Shown piece after piece: positions 41,350 to 50,281 of a stretch of 64,000 bases of DNA. Position numbers and translations under genes: made by a program. Position 1 is the first letter of the stretch. Each line of letters opens with the position of its first letter. The notes under the pieces are model-generated. The model saw nothing but the letters and a program-made list of their open reading frames with translations. It did not search any database and was not told where the DNA came from. Source of the stretch: Paractinoplanes pyxinae (GTDB taxonomy: Bacteria > Actinomycetota > Actinomycetes > Mycobacteriales > Micromonosporaceae); contig NZ_JAPNTZ010000009.1 in assembly GCF_026626335.1 (NCBI RefSeq), positions 62,001-126,000 of the forward strand. Direction: 5' to 3'.

Positions 41350-43224
41350 GTGGCCGTCAGCCCTGACAAGCTCGCGGCCATCGTCCAGGCCACCGCCGAC
41401 CTCTACCGCGACGGCGAAGACGGCCTCCTCCGCCTCCTCACCCGCTACCTCGCCAAAGGCATCGACACCCCGGACTGGGCTCTGCAGCGGCTGCTCGCCC
41501 TGCAGCAGCTGCGCGGCGCGGCCAACGCGATCCTCGACAGGATCGGCGACGAGCTGGCCGCCACCGTGCTGGCTGCGGTCGACGAGGCGTACGCCGCCGG
41601 CGACACCTCGGTGCTCGGCGAGATCCCCAACGAGCTGGCCATCTCGGCCGGCGCCGCAGCAGCCGCTGAGGTACCCCGTTCGGACGCCATGCAGGCGCTC
41701 GCCCGTGGCCTGGTCGACGACTTCGGCCAGCGCCACAACTCGATCCTGCGGCGCGTCGACGACGTGTACCGGCAGGTGGTCGCCTCGGCGACCGCGAGCA
41801 GCATTGCCGGTGGCCTGACCCGCCGCGAGGCGGCCCAGCTGGCGTACGCGCGGCTGGTCGAGCAGGGCGTGGCCTCGTTCACCGATCGGCGTGGCCGCCG
41901 CTGGCGCATGTCCTCGTACGTGGAGATGGCGCTGCGCACGGTCACGCAGCGCGCTGCCGTCCAAGGCCAGGTTGACCGGCAGACGAGGCTCGGCCTGCCG
42001 TTCGTGGTCGTCAGTAACGCGGCTGAGGAGTGCGAGCGTTGCCGGCCATACGAGGGCCGCGTGCTGCGGATCGACTCCGGGCCGATCGGCAGCGTGCAGG
42101 CGACCAGCCCGGCCACCGGCGAGCAGGTCACCGTCACCGTGAAGGCCACGCTCGACGCGGCCAGGTCGGCTGGCTTCCAGCACCCGAACTGCCGTCACGC
42201 CGTCCGGTCGTACCTGCCCGGTGTGACCCAACCTCCGGAGCAGCCGACCGCCGACCCGACCGGCGACGAGGCCCGGCAGCGTCAGCGGGCCATCGAGCGG
42301 AACATCCGCCGGTGGAAGGAACGCGAGCTGACGGCCCTCACGCCTGAGGCCAAGGCTGCCGCCACCGGCAAGGTGAAGGCGTGGCAGGGCGCGATGCGCG
42401 ATCACCTCGCCGCCAACCCGACCTTGAAGCGGCTGAGCTACCGGGAACAGATCGGCGCCGGGAACGTGCCAAAGAAGGCCATCCCGCCCGTGTCCCGGCC
42501 GGCCACCGCGCCGAAAAAGGCCCAGCCGGCCAAGCCACCAGCTCCGGCCAAGCCGAAGGCCGCACCCAAGCCCGCCGAGGTCAAGACGACCAAGGCGTCG
42601 TACGACGACCGGCTCAAGACAGCCGCCGCCGGCGATGACGCCCTGGCCGCGCCGAAGCGCAGCCTGATACGGACGGACACCCACGCCCGGCCCGGTCGTA
42701 AAGACGGCCTCACCGTCGACCAGCGCAACGCCCTGAGCGACTACCAAGCCAGCAACGACTTCAGGATGATCAACGTCCAGCTCCACGACGTTGCCGCTGG
42801 CCGAACGCCGCTGAACGAGCCGAGAGCGCTGGACCAGATCCGCCACATCGACGAGGCCATGGCGGGCTCGCCCCTCGACCGAAGTGTTGTCGTCTGGCGT
42901 GGCTTCCGCCGCGCCAAGAGGACATTCGGGGACCGAGCCGACGGCGACCTCACCGGCGCCGAGTGGACCGAGCCCGCCTACCTGTCGGCGACCTCGGAAG
43001 AGCGAGTCACGAAGGACTTCGCGCACACCACCACCGAGCCGGTGGTCATGCGGATCATCGTCCCGAAGGGCACGAAGGGCATCCACATCTCCAACGCCAG
43101 AGACGAGCAGGGCTATCCGGACGAGGCGGAGATCCTGCTTAACCGGGGGATGCGGCTGCGCGTGGTGGCCGACTATGGGATCGTCGGCTCTGTCCGCCGT
43201 ATCGACGTGGAGGTCATCTCGTGA
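41350..43224 (+). CDS. MuF-type minor head protein fused to an ADP-ribosyltransferase domain
   Basis: Residues 1-300 form a MuF-like minor head protein, with the terminal motif ECERCRPYEGRV and HPNCRHAVRS characteristic of the family. A proline/lysine-rich linker (residues 370-425) follows. The C-terminal part (about 440-624) matches ADP-ribosyltransferase exoenzymes of the R-S-E type: R517 in VVVWRGF, S546 in YLSATSEE and E592-x-E594 in PDEAEILLNRG. The protein could be injected with DNA and modify a host target. It is followed at once by a 57-residue gene overlapping by 4 bp. Confidence 0.88.
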   Translation: MAVSPDKLAAIVQATADLYRDGEDGLLRLLTRYLAKGIDTPDWALQRLLALQQLRGAANAILDRIGDELAATVLAAVDEAYAAGDTSVLGEIPNELAISAGAAAAAEVPRSDAMQALARGLVDDFGQRHNSILRRVDDVYRQVVASATASSIAGGLTRREAAQLAYARLVEQGVASFTDRRGRRWRMSSYVEMALRTVTQRAAVQGQVDRQTRLGLPFVVVSNAAEECERCRPYEGRVLRIDSGPIGSVQATSPATGEQVTVTVKATLDAARSAGFQHPNCRHAVRSYLPGVTQPPEQPTADPTGDEARQRQRAIERNIRRWKERELTALTPEAKAAATGKVKAWQGAMRDHLAANPTLKRLSYREQIGAGNVPKKAIPPVSRPATAPKKAQPAKPPAPAKPKAAPKPAEVKTTKASYDDRLKTAAAGDDALAAPKRSLIRTDTHARPGRKDGLTVDQRNALSDYQASNDFRMINVQLHDVAAGRTPLNEPRALDQIRHIDEAMAGSPLDRSVVVWRGFRRAKRTFGDRADGDLTGAEWTEPAYLSATSEERVTKDFAHTTTEPVVMRIIVPKGTKGIHISNARDEQGYPDEAEILLNRGMRLRVVADYGIVGSVRRIDVEVIS

Positions 43225-43394
43225 CCGATCTGCCTGAGCAGCCTGTCGACGCCTCCGCCCGCGGACAGCAGCGGGAGCGATTTTACGAGCGGATGGAGCC
43301 CGGCGAGGTCACGATCGACCGTGAGCCGGTCGGTGGCCCGGTCCCGCAGCTGACGCCCGAAGAGCTGCGGGACCTCGGCATCGACCCCGTCTAG
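43221..43394 (+). CDS. 57-residue protein behind the MuF-ART gene
   Basis: The gene starts at GTG (43221) overlapping the MuF-ART stop and ends at TAG (43394). The product is acidic and helical (REPVGGPVPQLTPEELRDLGIDPV, in part). Its position is that of an immunity or accessory gene, but no family is recognised. Its stop overlaps, base for base (CTAG), the stop of the leftward lipoprotein gene. Confidence 0.6.
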   Translation: MTDLPEQPVDASARGQQRERFYERMEPGEVTIDREPVGGPVPQLTPEELRDLGIDPV

Positions 43395-43762
43395 CTCGGG
43401 CAGAGATGCGTCTTCGCCGCTGCGATGATCTCCTTGGCCCACTCGTCGGTCGCCTCGAAGCGCAGCTTGGCGTTCCTCAGCACCTGGGCGTCGGTCTTGC
43501 CCTGGTCGATGTCCAGGCAGATGTCCCGGCCCCGGCTCACAGCCCGTTCCGGCTTCTCGGCCAGGTCGGCGTTGATGGCGTCCAGCTCGGCGACGAACTT
43601 GTCCCGGGCTGCCTGCTCGGCCGGCGCGACTCCCTGTCCCGCCCCGGCGGTCGGCGTAGCTGCCTGACCGGAGCTCGCCTCCGGGCTGTCCTTGCTGCCT
43701 GAGCCGCAGCCAGCCAACGCGATCAGCGCGGCGGCGACCACCAAGACCTGACGTGCACGCAC
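43391..43762 (-). CDS. Lipoprotein with DUF732-like domain (lysogenic conversion candidate)
   Basis: The start is the GTG at 43762, with AGGAGG seven bases before it. The N-terminus is a lipoprotein signal (VVAAALIALAGC) cleaved before the lipobox Cys near residue 19. The exported part (about 100 residues) has two cysteines (DICLDIDQG, HLCPS) and the DUF732 pattern. It lies leftward inside the rightward head-gene run, so it has its own promoter and is probably expressed in the lysogen. Superinfection exclusion is a possible role. Confidence 0.75.
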   Translation of the reverse strand: MRARQVLVVAAALIALAGCGSGSKDSPEASSGQAATPTAGAGQGVAPAEQAARDKFVAELDAINADLAEKPERAVSRGRDICLDIDQGKTDAQVLRNAKLRFEATDEWAKEIIAAAKTHLCPS

Positions 43763-43880
43763 GAGCGTCCTCCTCGTCCCTTGTGGAGTAGTCGAGCGTG
43801 CACGGTACGGCGTCCCCACAAGGTGCGGGACGGACTTTCGGTCCGCGGACAAGGTCCGCAACGACACATCTGGAGCACCC

Positions 43881-44594
43881 ATGCGCACCGCTCGCCGCCA
43901 CGCCCTACTCGCCCTGTCCGGGATTGTCGTAGCCAGCCCGCCTCGAGGTGGCTGGCACCGCAACGACCCGGGCGACGGCGGAGGGGACGGCAGCAGCGGT
44001 CACAGCAACACCGGCGGTAGCAACGACGGCGGAGACGACGACCAGGACGGTAACGCCGGCCAGGACGACGACAAGAAAGCCAAGATCAACGGCGACTTCG
44101 ACCCCGACCGGGCCGCCCGCGCAATCGCCGCCGCACGAGAAGACGCCAAGAAGGCCAAGGCCGATAAGAAGGCTGCCGATGACCGCGTCGCCGCCGTGCT
44201 GAAGGCCGCTGGTCTGACCGCGGACGGCAAGGAAGACCCCGCCGATCAGCTCAAGGCAGCTGCCGCTGAGCGGGACAAGGCCGCCGCTAAGGCCCGCGAC
44301 ACCGCCGTTGAGCTCGCCGTCTACAAGTCCGCCGGCAAGGCCGGCGCCGACCCGGACGCACTGCTCGACAGCCGCGGCTTCCTCAGCCAGGTCGCCGACC
44401 TCGATCCCGAGGCCGCCGACTTCGCCGACAAGGTCACCGCGGCGATCAAGAGCGCCGTCAAGGCCAACGCGAAGCTGTCCGCTGAACCGCCCAAGGGTGC
44501 GGGGAAGCAGGGCGCCGACCACGGCGGCCAGGGCGGCCAGAAGAGCAAGCCGAAGTCCCTCGAAGAAGCCATCGCCGCCAAAATGGGCGGCTAA
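43881..44594 (+). CDS. Scaffold protein
   Basis: This encodes 237 residues, with an acidic, glycine/asparagine-rich disordered front (residues 25-70), then long charged helices (KKAKADKKAADDRVAAVLKAAG), ending in a basic helix (KSLEEAIAAKMGG). These are standard features of a capsid scaffold. Its position directly before the capsid gene supports this. The ATG has GGAG upstream. The C-terminal helix probably binds capsid subunits. Confidence 0.8.
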   Translation: MRTARRHALLALSGIVVASPPRGGWHRNDPGDGGGDGSSGHSNTGGSNDGGDDDQDGNAGQDDDKKAKINGDFDPDRAARAIAAAREDAKKAKADKKAADDRVAAVLKAAGLTADGKEDPADQLKAAAAERDKAAAKARDTAVELAVYKSAGKAGADPDALLDSRGFLSQVADLDPEAADFADKVTAAIKSAVKANAKLSAEPPKGAGKQGADHGGQGGQKSKPKSLEEAIAAKMGG

Positions 44595-44609
44595 CCCGAA
44601 GGAACCACC

Positions 44610-45614
44610 ATGCCGGTGACCCTGGCCCAGGCCAAGCTCAACGCCACGGACGACATCGACGTCCAGATCATCGACGAGTTCGAGAAGTCGAACGACGTCC
44701 TCAACCGCATCACCTTCGACGACGTGGTCTCGGGCGCCGGGAACGGGGCGACCCTGACCTACGGCTACACCCGGCAGATCACTCAGCGCGGCGCTGCGTT
44801 TCGTGCGATCAACTCCGAGTACACGCCGGCCGAGGCGACGAAGCAGCGCTACACCGTCGACCTGAAGCCGCTCGGTGGCTCCTTCCAGGTCGACCGCGTC
44901 CTCAACCGGGTCGCCCAGGCCGCGGAGACCGCGTTTCAGATGCGGGAGCTGCTCAAGGGCACCTCGGCGAAGTTCAATGACGCCTTCTTCAACGGCGACA
45001 CCGCGGTCGACGCGAACGGTTTCGACGGCCTCAACAAGGTCCTGACCGGCACGACCACCGAGTACCTGCCGCTGAACAACGGCGTGACCTCGGGCTACCT
45101 GGACTGGACCGCGATCAACACGCAGGCCCTGGCCTTCGCCACGATCGCGCACTTGGACGCGTGGCTGGGCCTGCTCGACGGCCGCCCGGACGCCATCTAC
45201 CTGCCCCGCAAGGCCCGCAGCCTGTTCAAGGTTGTCGCGAGCTTCGCCGGGCAGTACTCGATCGAGCGGGACGCGATCGGCCGGCCGGTCGAGACGTACA
45301 ACGGCATCCCGCTGATCGACCCGGGCCAAAAGGACGGCTCCAACACCGACGTCCTGGCCGTGTCCACCCGGGACACCGACGCCGGTGGCGCTGGCGGCAA
45401 CATCACCGGCCTGGCCGACCTCTACGCCGTCCGGTTCGGCCTGGACGGCGTGCACGGCGTCTCCATGGCCGGCGGGCCGCTGGTGTCCAACTGGATGCCC
45501 GACTTCTCCACCGCCGGTGCGGTCAAGACCGGCGAGGCGGAGATGGGCCCGGTCGCGATCGCAGTCAAGAAGACCAAGTCGGTCGCGGTCCTGCGCAACG
45601 TCAAGGTCCAGTGA
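44610..45614 (+). CDS. Major capsid protein
   Basis: The 334-residue protein has the HK97-like pattern of actinophage capsids: VLNRITFDDVVSGAGNGATLTYGY (N-arm region, in part), GGSFQVDRVLNRVA, LKGTSAKFNDAFFNGD, GRPDAIYLPRKARS, and a C-terminal P-domain (GAVKTGEAEMGPVAIAVK). There is no prohead protease in the run. It follows the scaffold gene after 15 bp with GGAA before the ATG. Confidence 0.92.
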   Translation: MPVTLAQAKLNATDDIDVQIIDEFEKSNDVLNRITFDDVVSGAGNGATLTYGYTRQITQRGAAFRAINSEYTPAEATKQRYTVDLKPLGGSFQVDRVLNRVAQAAETAFQMRELLKGTSAKFNDAFFNGDTAVDANGFDGLNKVLTGTTTEYLPLNNGVTSGYLDWTAINTQALAFATIAHLDAWLGLLDGRPDAIYLPRKARSLFKVVASFAGQYSIERDAIGRPVETYNGIPLIDPGQKDGSNTDVLAVSTRDTDAGGAGGNITGLADLYAVRFGLDGVHGVSMAGGPLVSNWMPDFSTAGAVKTGEAEMGPVAIAVKKTKSVAVLRNVKVQ

Positions 45615-45616
45615 CC

Positions 45617-46213
45617 ATGGCGACGATCAAGGCCCCGAATGGGGACTACAACGGCTCTATCGGCGATGTCGTCTTCACCGACGGCGTGGCCGAGACCGAC
45701 AACAAGGCGGTCATCGCCTACTGCCGCGGCGCCGGGTACGAGGTCGACGGCGCTACCGACAACCCGGCTGCCCTGCCACGGTGGGAGGGCGACAGCAGCA
45801 AGACCCACGAGCAGGTGGGCACGCCGCTGCGCGACGCCGCGGTCGACCCGAAGCCCGGCGACTTCCTGCCGCCGGTCAACGCCGGCCAGGCCGACCCGCA
45901 CAGCCCCGACGTGGTCTCCCCGGAGATCCACGCCAGCCCTGGGCCGACGCCGATCGTGCCCGGCCCGGTCTCGGACGACCCTGAAGTCCAGGGCGAGCGG
46001 GAGACCGAGGGCGCGCGGCTGGCTCTGCTCGAGCAGCTGCCCGCCCAGGAGGTCACAGACCAGCTGGCCGACAACGGTAAGCAGGTCGAGCCGCCGGCCG
46101 GCAACGCCTCGGCAGACGAGTGGCGTGCGTACGCGGTCGAGCACCGCGGCGCCACCGAGGACGAGGTGGCCGGCATGAAGCGCGACGACCTGCGCGAGAA
46201 GTACGGCAACTAG
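45617..46213 (+). CDS. Head-associated hypothetical protein (possible decoration or connector protein)
   Basis: This encodes 198 residues. The N-terminus has NGDYNGSIGDVVFTDGVAETDN; a proline-rich middle (residues 95-125) and an acidic helical C-terminus (TEDEVAGMKRDDLREKYG) follow. The ATG at 45617 is used; GTG at 45611 overlapping the capsid stop is an alternative. The C-terminal part has a Rho-N or SAP-like look. The exact role is unknown. Confidence 0.7.
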   Translation: MATIKAPNGDYNGSIGDVVFTDGVAETDNKAVIAYCRGAGYEVDGATDNPAALPRWEGDSSKTHEQVGTPLRDAAVDPKPGDFLPPVNAGQADPHSPDVVSPEIHASPGPTPIVPGPVSDDPEVQGERETEGARLALLEQLPAQEVTDQLADNGKQVEPPAGNASADEWRAYAVEHRGATEDEVAGMKRDDLREKYGN

Positions 46214-46274
46214 TTCGTGCGAGGGCCTGCACGCTCCGGCAGGCCCTCGCGCCACACCCCGAGAGGACGGCACC

Positions 46275-49136
46275 GTGGCGCGGGACTGGAAGACCACCTA
46301 CGCCGCCAGCGCTGCGGCCGCCCAGCACCAGGGCACCTTCACCAGCCCCGCCGTCGCAGGGCACGGCCTGGTCGCGATCGCCGCCGCCCCCGCCACCGTC
46401 GCCCCGCCGAACACCTGGACCGAGGTCGCTGACGCGCTCGGCACCGGCGAGCTCGACGGCGCTGTCCTCGTGGCCGCAGGCGGCGAGGCCTCGATCCTCT
46501 GGGACCGCGCCCCGGCCAGCTCGACCGCACCGCGCACACTGGCCGGCTGGATCGAGTCCCGCAACGACATCGGCCCGGCCGTCGGCACCCCGATCAACTA
46601 CAACAGCGCAGTAGCTGTCGGCGGTGCTCTCGACTTCGGCTCGATCGCCGTGCCCGAGGACGGCTGCCGCATCTACGTCGCCCTCTCGCAGGTCGACCCG
46701 CCCAGCGCATGGACACCGGCCTGGACGGGAGCCTCCGCCGAGGACACCTTCACCGCGCCGGGAGTTGGCTTCGAGCCAGTGCGCCTGGCCGTCGCGAGCG
46801 TGGCCGCGCCGACCGCGGGCAGCTACCCGATCTCCGTGTCTGGGCTGCCTTCCAGCGGCAACCCCTTCCAGGCGATCATCATGGTCCTCGGCCCGGCCGG
46901 CGAGATCGAGGAACCGCCACCGGCGGCGGAGACCGTGATCGAGGCGGAGAACCGTCTGGCCGGGACCGCCTCCGGAACCTGGGACATCACCGGCGCCGGG
47001 TCGACGACCATCCAGGGGTACGCGACCGCCATGTCGGTGGCCCGCGGCAGCACCCTCTCGGTGAAGGTCCACAGCCCGGCCGCCAGCTGGACGGGCAAGG
47101 TGTACCGGCTCGGCTACTACGGCGGCGCGGGCGCCCGCGAGATCGACTCGATCAGCGGCCCCCAGACCACCCAGCCAGACGGCACCGTCGACCCGACCAC
47201 CCTGATGGCGTCCTGCGCGAACTGGTCGGTCAACGGCTCCTGGAACGTGCCGGCCGACGCCACCCCGGGCGTCTACCTCATCAAGATCCAGCGGTCCGAC
47301 AATGCCGCCCTGGCCTCGCACATCGGCCCGTTCGTCGTCCGCAACCCGGCCCGCAAGGCCCCGATCGTCGTCAAGCTGTCCGACAGCACCTGGCAGGCCT
47401 ACAACCATGTCGGCGCGACCGCGAGCAACGTGCTGGCCGGCCGCAATCTCTACGGCATCGGTACCGCGTCGGAGTTCACGTTCAACATCGGCGCCCGGGC
47501 CAAGGCCGTCTCCTACGACCGGCCCTTCGTCACCCGCCAGTTCATCCCGCAGACCTGGTACTTCAACGCCGAGTACCCGCTGCACCGCTTCCTCGAGCGG
47601 CTGGGCTACGACGTCGACTATGTGACCTGCGGCGACGTCGAGAACGATCCGAGCTTGCTGCTCGGCCGCGACCTGGTCGTCTCCGCCGGCCACGACGAGT
47701 ACTGGTCGCCGGGCATGGTGACGGCCGCCCAGGCGTCACGCGATCACGGCAGCACGCCGGCGTCGTGGCTGTGGCTGTCCGGCAACGAAGTCTTCTGGCG
47801 GATCAACTGGGCCAACGGGCTCCGGTCGTTCAACTGTTGGAAGGACTCCCACGACGGCGCCCTGAACAGCACCGGCGTGTACGGCGGCACCTGGCAGGAC
47901 ACCCGCGGCTTCAACCCGGACCGGCGCCCGGCCGCGCTGCTGAATGGGCAGCGGTTCCGGCTCAACGGCATCCCACCGTCGTACGCCTTGGGCGCTAACG
48001 CCGCTCACGCCGGCATGCCGATCTGGCGTAACACCGCGGTCGCCGCGCTGACCGGGTCGCAGACCTGGACGTCGCCCGGCTGGCTGGTCGGCTTCGAAGC
48101 CGATGAGCCAGCCGACACGAACCCGGCCGAGCACCCGGCCGGGCTGCTGCGCCTGTCGCAGATCACGCACAACGTGGCCGGCCTGCTGGCCGACGACAAC
48201 GGCGCGGTCTACACCGGCTCCGGCAGCTACACGCACGCGATCACCGCCTTCCCGTCAGCGGGCGGCGCCGTCGTGCACTTCGGCACCGTCCAGCTGGCCT
48301 GGGCCCTCGACGACACCCACGACCGGCACCCCGGCGGATCGCTCGTCTCCCCGGCCCTGCAACAGGCCGTCTGCAACGTCATCGCCGACCTCGGCCAGGT
48401 GCCACCCGAGCACCCGTTCCCGGACACGCTGGTGCTGCCGTCGCCGGTCAGCTTGTCGACGTACGGCTTCCCCGAGACCACACCGCCGAACGCGCCGTCG
48501 GGCCTGCAGGCCACACCAGGGCAGACGCAGATCGCGCTGGCGTGGACGGCGTCAACCGACAACGTCGGCGTGACCGGCTACAACCTGTACCGCAACGGCA
48601 CTCTCGTCGCCACGGGCATCACGGCCACCACGTACACCTTCACCGGACTGACCGCGGGGACCAGCTACACGCTCGGTGTCCGGGCAAAGGACGCCGCCGA
48701 CAACCAGTCGACGCTGGCCACCATCACCGCGTCGACGACCAACGAGTCCGATGTGGTGCCCGGCGCATACGCGACGATCGGCGATCTGAACGGCTACCTC
48801 GGCAGCACGCCGGCCAACGCACGCCAGCTGCTCATTCGGGCGTCCCGCGCGGTCGACCGGGCCCTGCTCACCGCCGTCTACGACCCCACCTCGGTGGCGG
48901 TCAAGGTGGCGCTGCGCGACGCCGTGCTCGAGCACATCGCGGGCACGCGGGAGAGTGGCGACCTGACCGGTCTCGGGGTCGCGTCGGCGCCGCAGTCCTT
49001 CACGATCGGAAAGCTCAGCGTGCAGCGCGGCAGCTCGGCGAGCAGCGTGCCGACGACCGGCGGCCTGGTCGATCAGGCGTACGCCATCCTCCAGGCGGCC
49101 GGCCTCACCGGCCACGGACCGGCGGTGATCGGGTGA
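46275..49136 (+). CDS. Virion-region protein: N,N-dimethylformamidase-like domain, FnIII and connector-like domain
   Basis: The 953-residue protein has four parts. Residues 1-215 are beta-rich (a short sandwich domain). Residues 218-730 match the N,N-dimethylformamidase beta-subunit-like family: YFNAEYPLHRFLERLGYD, VSAGHDEYWSPGM and LWLSGNEVFWRI. In the known Paracoccus enzyme two Tyr and one Glu bind iron; the matching candidates here are Y434, Y476 and E505. Residues 736-822 are a fibronectin type III domain. Residues 824-953 resemble a gp6-like head-tail connector (GDLNGYLGSTPANARQLLIRA, in part). It lies where a connector gene should be and overlaps the next gene by 4 bp. Enzymatic activity is unproven. 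Confidence 0.85.
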   Translation: MARDWKTTYAASAAAAQHQGTFTSPAVAGHGLVAIAAAPATVAPPNTWTEVADALGTGELDGAVLVAAGGEASILWDRAPASSTAPRTLAGWIESRNDIGPAVGTPINYNSAVAVGGALDFGSIAVPEDGCRIYVALSQVDPPSAWTPAWTGASAEDTFTAPGVGFEPVRLAVASVAAPTAGSYPISVSGLPSSGNPFQAIIMVLGPAGEIEEPPPAAETVIEAENRLAGTASGTWDITGAGSTTIQGYATAMSVARGSTLSVKVHSPAASWTGKVYRLGYYGGAGAREIDSISGPQTTQPDGTVDPTTLMASCANWSVNGSWNVPADATPGVYLIKIQRSDNAALASHIGPFVVRNPARKAPIVVKLSDSTWQAYNHVGATASNVLAGRNLYGIGTASEFTFNIGARAKAVSYDRPFVTRQFIPQTWYFNAEYPLHRFLERLGYDVDYVTCGDVENDPSLLLGRDLVVSAGHDEYWSPGMVTAAQASRDHGSTPASWLWLSGNEVFWRINWANGLRSFNCWKDSHDGALNSTGVYGGTWQDTRGFNPDRRPAALLNGQRFRLNGIPPSYALGANAAHAGMPIWRNTAVAALTGSQTWTSPGWLVGFEADEPADTNPAEHPAGLLRLSQITHNVAGLLADDNGAVYTGSGSYTHAITAFPSAGGAVVHFGTVQLAWALDDTHDRHPGGSLVSPALQQAVCNVIADLGQVPPEHPFPDTLVLPSPVSLSTYGFPETTPPNAPSGLQATPGQTQIALAWTASTDNVGVTGYNLYRNGTLVATGITATTYTFTGLTAGTSYTLGVRAKDAADNQSTLATITASTTNESDVVPGAYATIGDLNGYLGSTPANARQLLIRASRAVDRALLTAVYDPTSVAVKVALRDAVLEHIAGTRESGDLTGLGVASAPQSFTIGKLSVQRGSSASSVPTTGGLVDQAYAILQAAGLTGHGPAVIG

Positions 49137-49477
49137 CGTGGGAACAGTTCATCGCCTCCGCCATCCCGCAGCCCCGCACCATCCAGGTGCAGGCACTCAC
49201 CGGCTCCGGCGCGTACGGCGACGTGTACGCCGACCCCGTCGACGTGGCCCTGTGCGTCGTCGACGACACCAACCGCGTCGTGCCCGTGCAGACCCAGGAC
49301 ACCGAAGGCTCGACCGCCGTGTCGTCGACGACGGTGTTCTGCCCCAAGGGCACGGCCGCGCCGGTCGGATCGCTGGTCACACTGCCGAACGGCCGGGTCG
49401 CCAAGGTGATCGCCCGGTCCGACCTCGACGACCACGGCCTGGGCCTGCCCGAGCACGTCGAACTCGACCTGGAGTAG
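49133..49477 (+). CDS. Head-tail connector / stopper-like protein
   Basis: This encodes 114 residues from a GTG overlapping the preceding stop. The beta-rich pattern (YADPVDVALCVVDDTNRVVPVQ, FCPKGTAAPVGSLVTLPNG) fits a head-closure or stopper protein of the SPP1 gp16 class. Its position between the gp6-like domain and the gp10-like protein is the usual order in siphophages. Confidence 0.75.
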   Translation: MTWEQFIASAIPQPRTIQVQALTGSGAYGDVYADPVDVALCVVDDTNRVVPVQTQDTEGSTAVSSTTVFCPKGTAAPVGSLVTLPNGRVAKVIARSDLDDHGLGLPEHVELDLE

Positions 49478-49479
49478 CC

Positions 49480-49830
49480 GTGGCCGAAGAGTTCTCGATC
49501 GCCTGGAACGACGACGTCGCCGCCGAACTGTCCGGGGCCGCCTTCGAAGGCCTCGAGCTCGCGGCCGAGCACCTCCTGCAGGTGTCCACCGAGCTGGCCC
49601 CGCTCGAGGAAGGCGACCTGGCCCGCTCCGGAGCGGTCACCGCCGACAAGGGCGTCGGCGTCGTCGCCGTCTCCTTCGACCGGCCGTACGCCGTCCGCCA
49701 GCACGAGGACATGACCTTGCGGCACGACGCCGGCAAGAAGGCCAAGTACCTGGAAGACCCGATGCACGACGAGGCCGACATCATGCTCGCCCTGATCGCG
49801 CGGAAGGCCAGCGGATCTCTCGGAGGCTGA
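49480..49830 (+). CDS. HK97 gp10-like minor head/tail-joining protein
   Basis: This encodes 116 residues. The sequence LELAAEHLLQVSTELAPLEEGDLARSG (in part) and RQHEDMTLRHDAGKKAKYLEDPM are typical of the gp10-like family, which joins the tail to the head or completes the neck. The start is GTG at 49480, three bases after the previous stop. Confidence 0.85.
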   Translation: MAEEFSIAWNDDVAAELSGAAFEGLELAAEHLLQVSTELAPLEEGDLARSGAVTADKGVGVVAVSFDRPYAVRQHEDMTLRHDAGKKAKYLEDPMHDEADIMLALIARKASGSLGG

Positions 49831-49832
49831 CG

Positions 49833-50270
49833 ATGTCCGGCTTCACCACCAGCCTGGTCGAGGGCGCCGCCCAGTACGTCGCCGCCGCGGGCGTCGGCGT
49901 GTGGCGGCCGACCGGCATCTACCAGCCCAGTGAGATCGGCTGGTACGTCCGCGACGTGCCGCCCAGCCCCGACCGGGTCATCACCATCGCGTCGTACCCC
50001 GTGTCTTCCACGCCCGGCCTAGCCGACGTCATCGAAGGCCTCCAGATCCGCGTACGCGGCACACAAGACCCGCGAGTCGCCGGAGACCTGGGCGACGCCA
50101 TCTTCGACGTCCTAGACAGCGCTGAAGGCCTCAACTGGGGCGGCATCGCCGTAGTTCAGGTCTACCGGCAGTCCTACACCGCCCTCGGCAAGGACGAACG
50201 CGGCCGGTGGGAGATCTCGCACAACTACTACGTCGAGGCGATGCGCCCGACGAGCAACCGCACGGACTGA
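49833..50270 (+). CDS. Tail terminator (minor capsid-like) protein
   Basis: This encodes 145 residues with the fold signature of tail-completion proteins: VIEGLQIRVRGTQDPRVAGDLGDAIFDVLD (in part) and QVYRQSYTALGKDERGRWEISHNYYV. The ATG is preceded by GGAGG. It would stop tail polymerisation at the neck. Confidence 0.82.
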   Translation: MSGFTTSLVEGAAQYVAAAGVGVWRPTGIYQPSEIGWYVRDVPPSPDRVITIASYPVSSTPGLADVIEGLQIRVRGTQDPRVAGDLGDAIFDVLDSAEGLNWGGIAVVQVYRQSYTALGKDERGRWEISHNYYVEAMRPTSNRTD

Positions 50271-50281
50271 GGAGAGCCGCC

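Noticed and set aside
39676..43086. 1136-residue leftward open frame
   Set aside because: It is the antisense shadow of the portal and MuF-ART genes, with low-complexity Arg/Gly/Val-rich sequence and no family motif.
46053..47693. 546-residue leftward open frame
   Set aside because: It is the antisense shadow of the dimethylformamidase-like gene; residues are Gly/Asp/Arg-rich repeats without structure.
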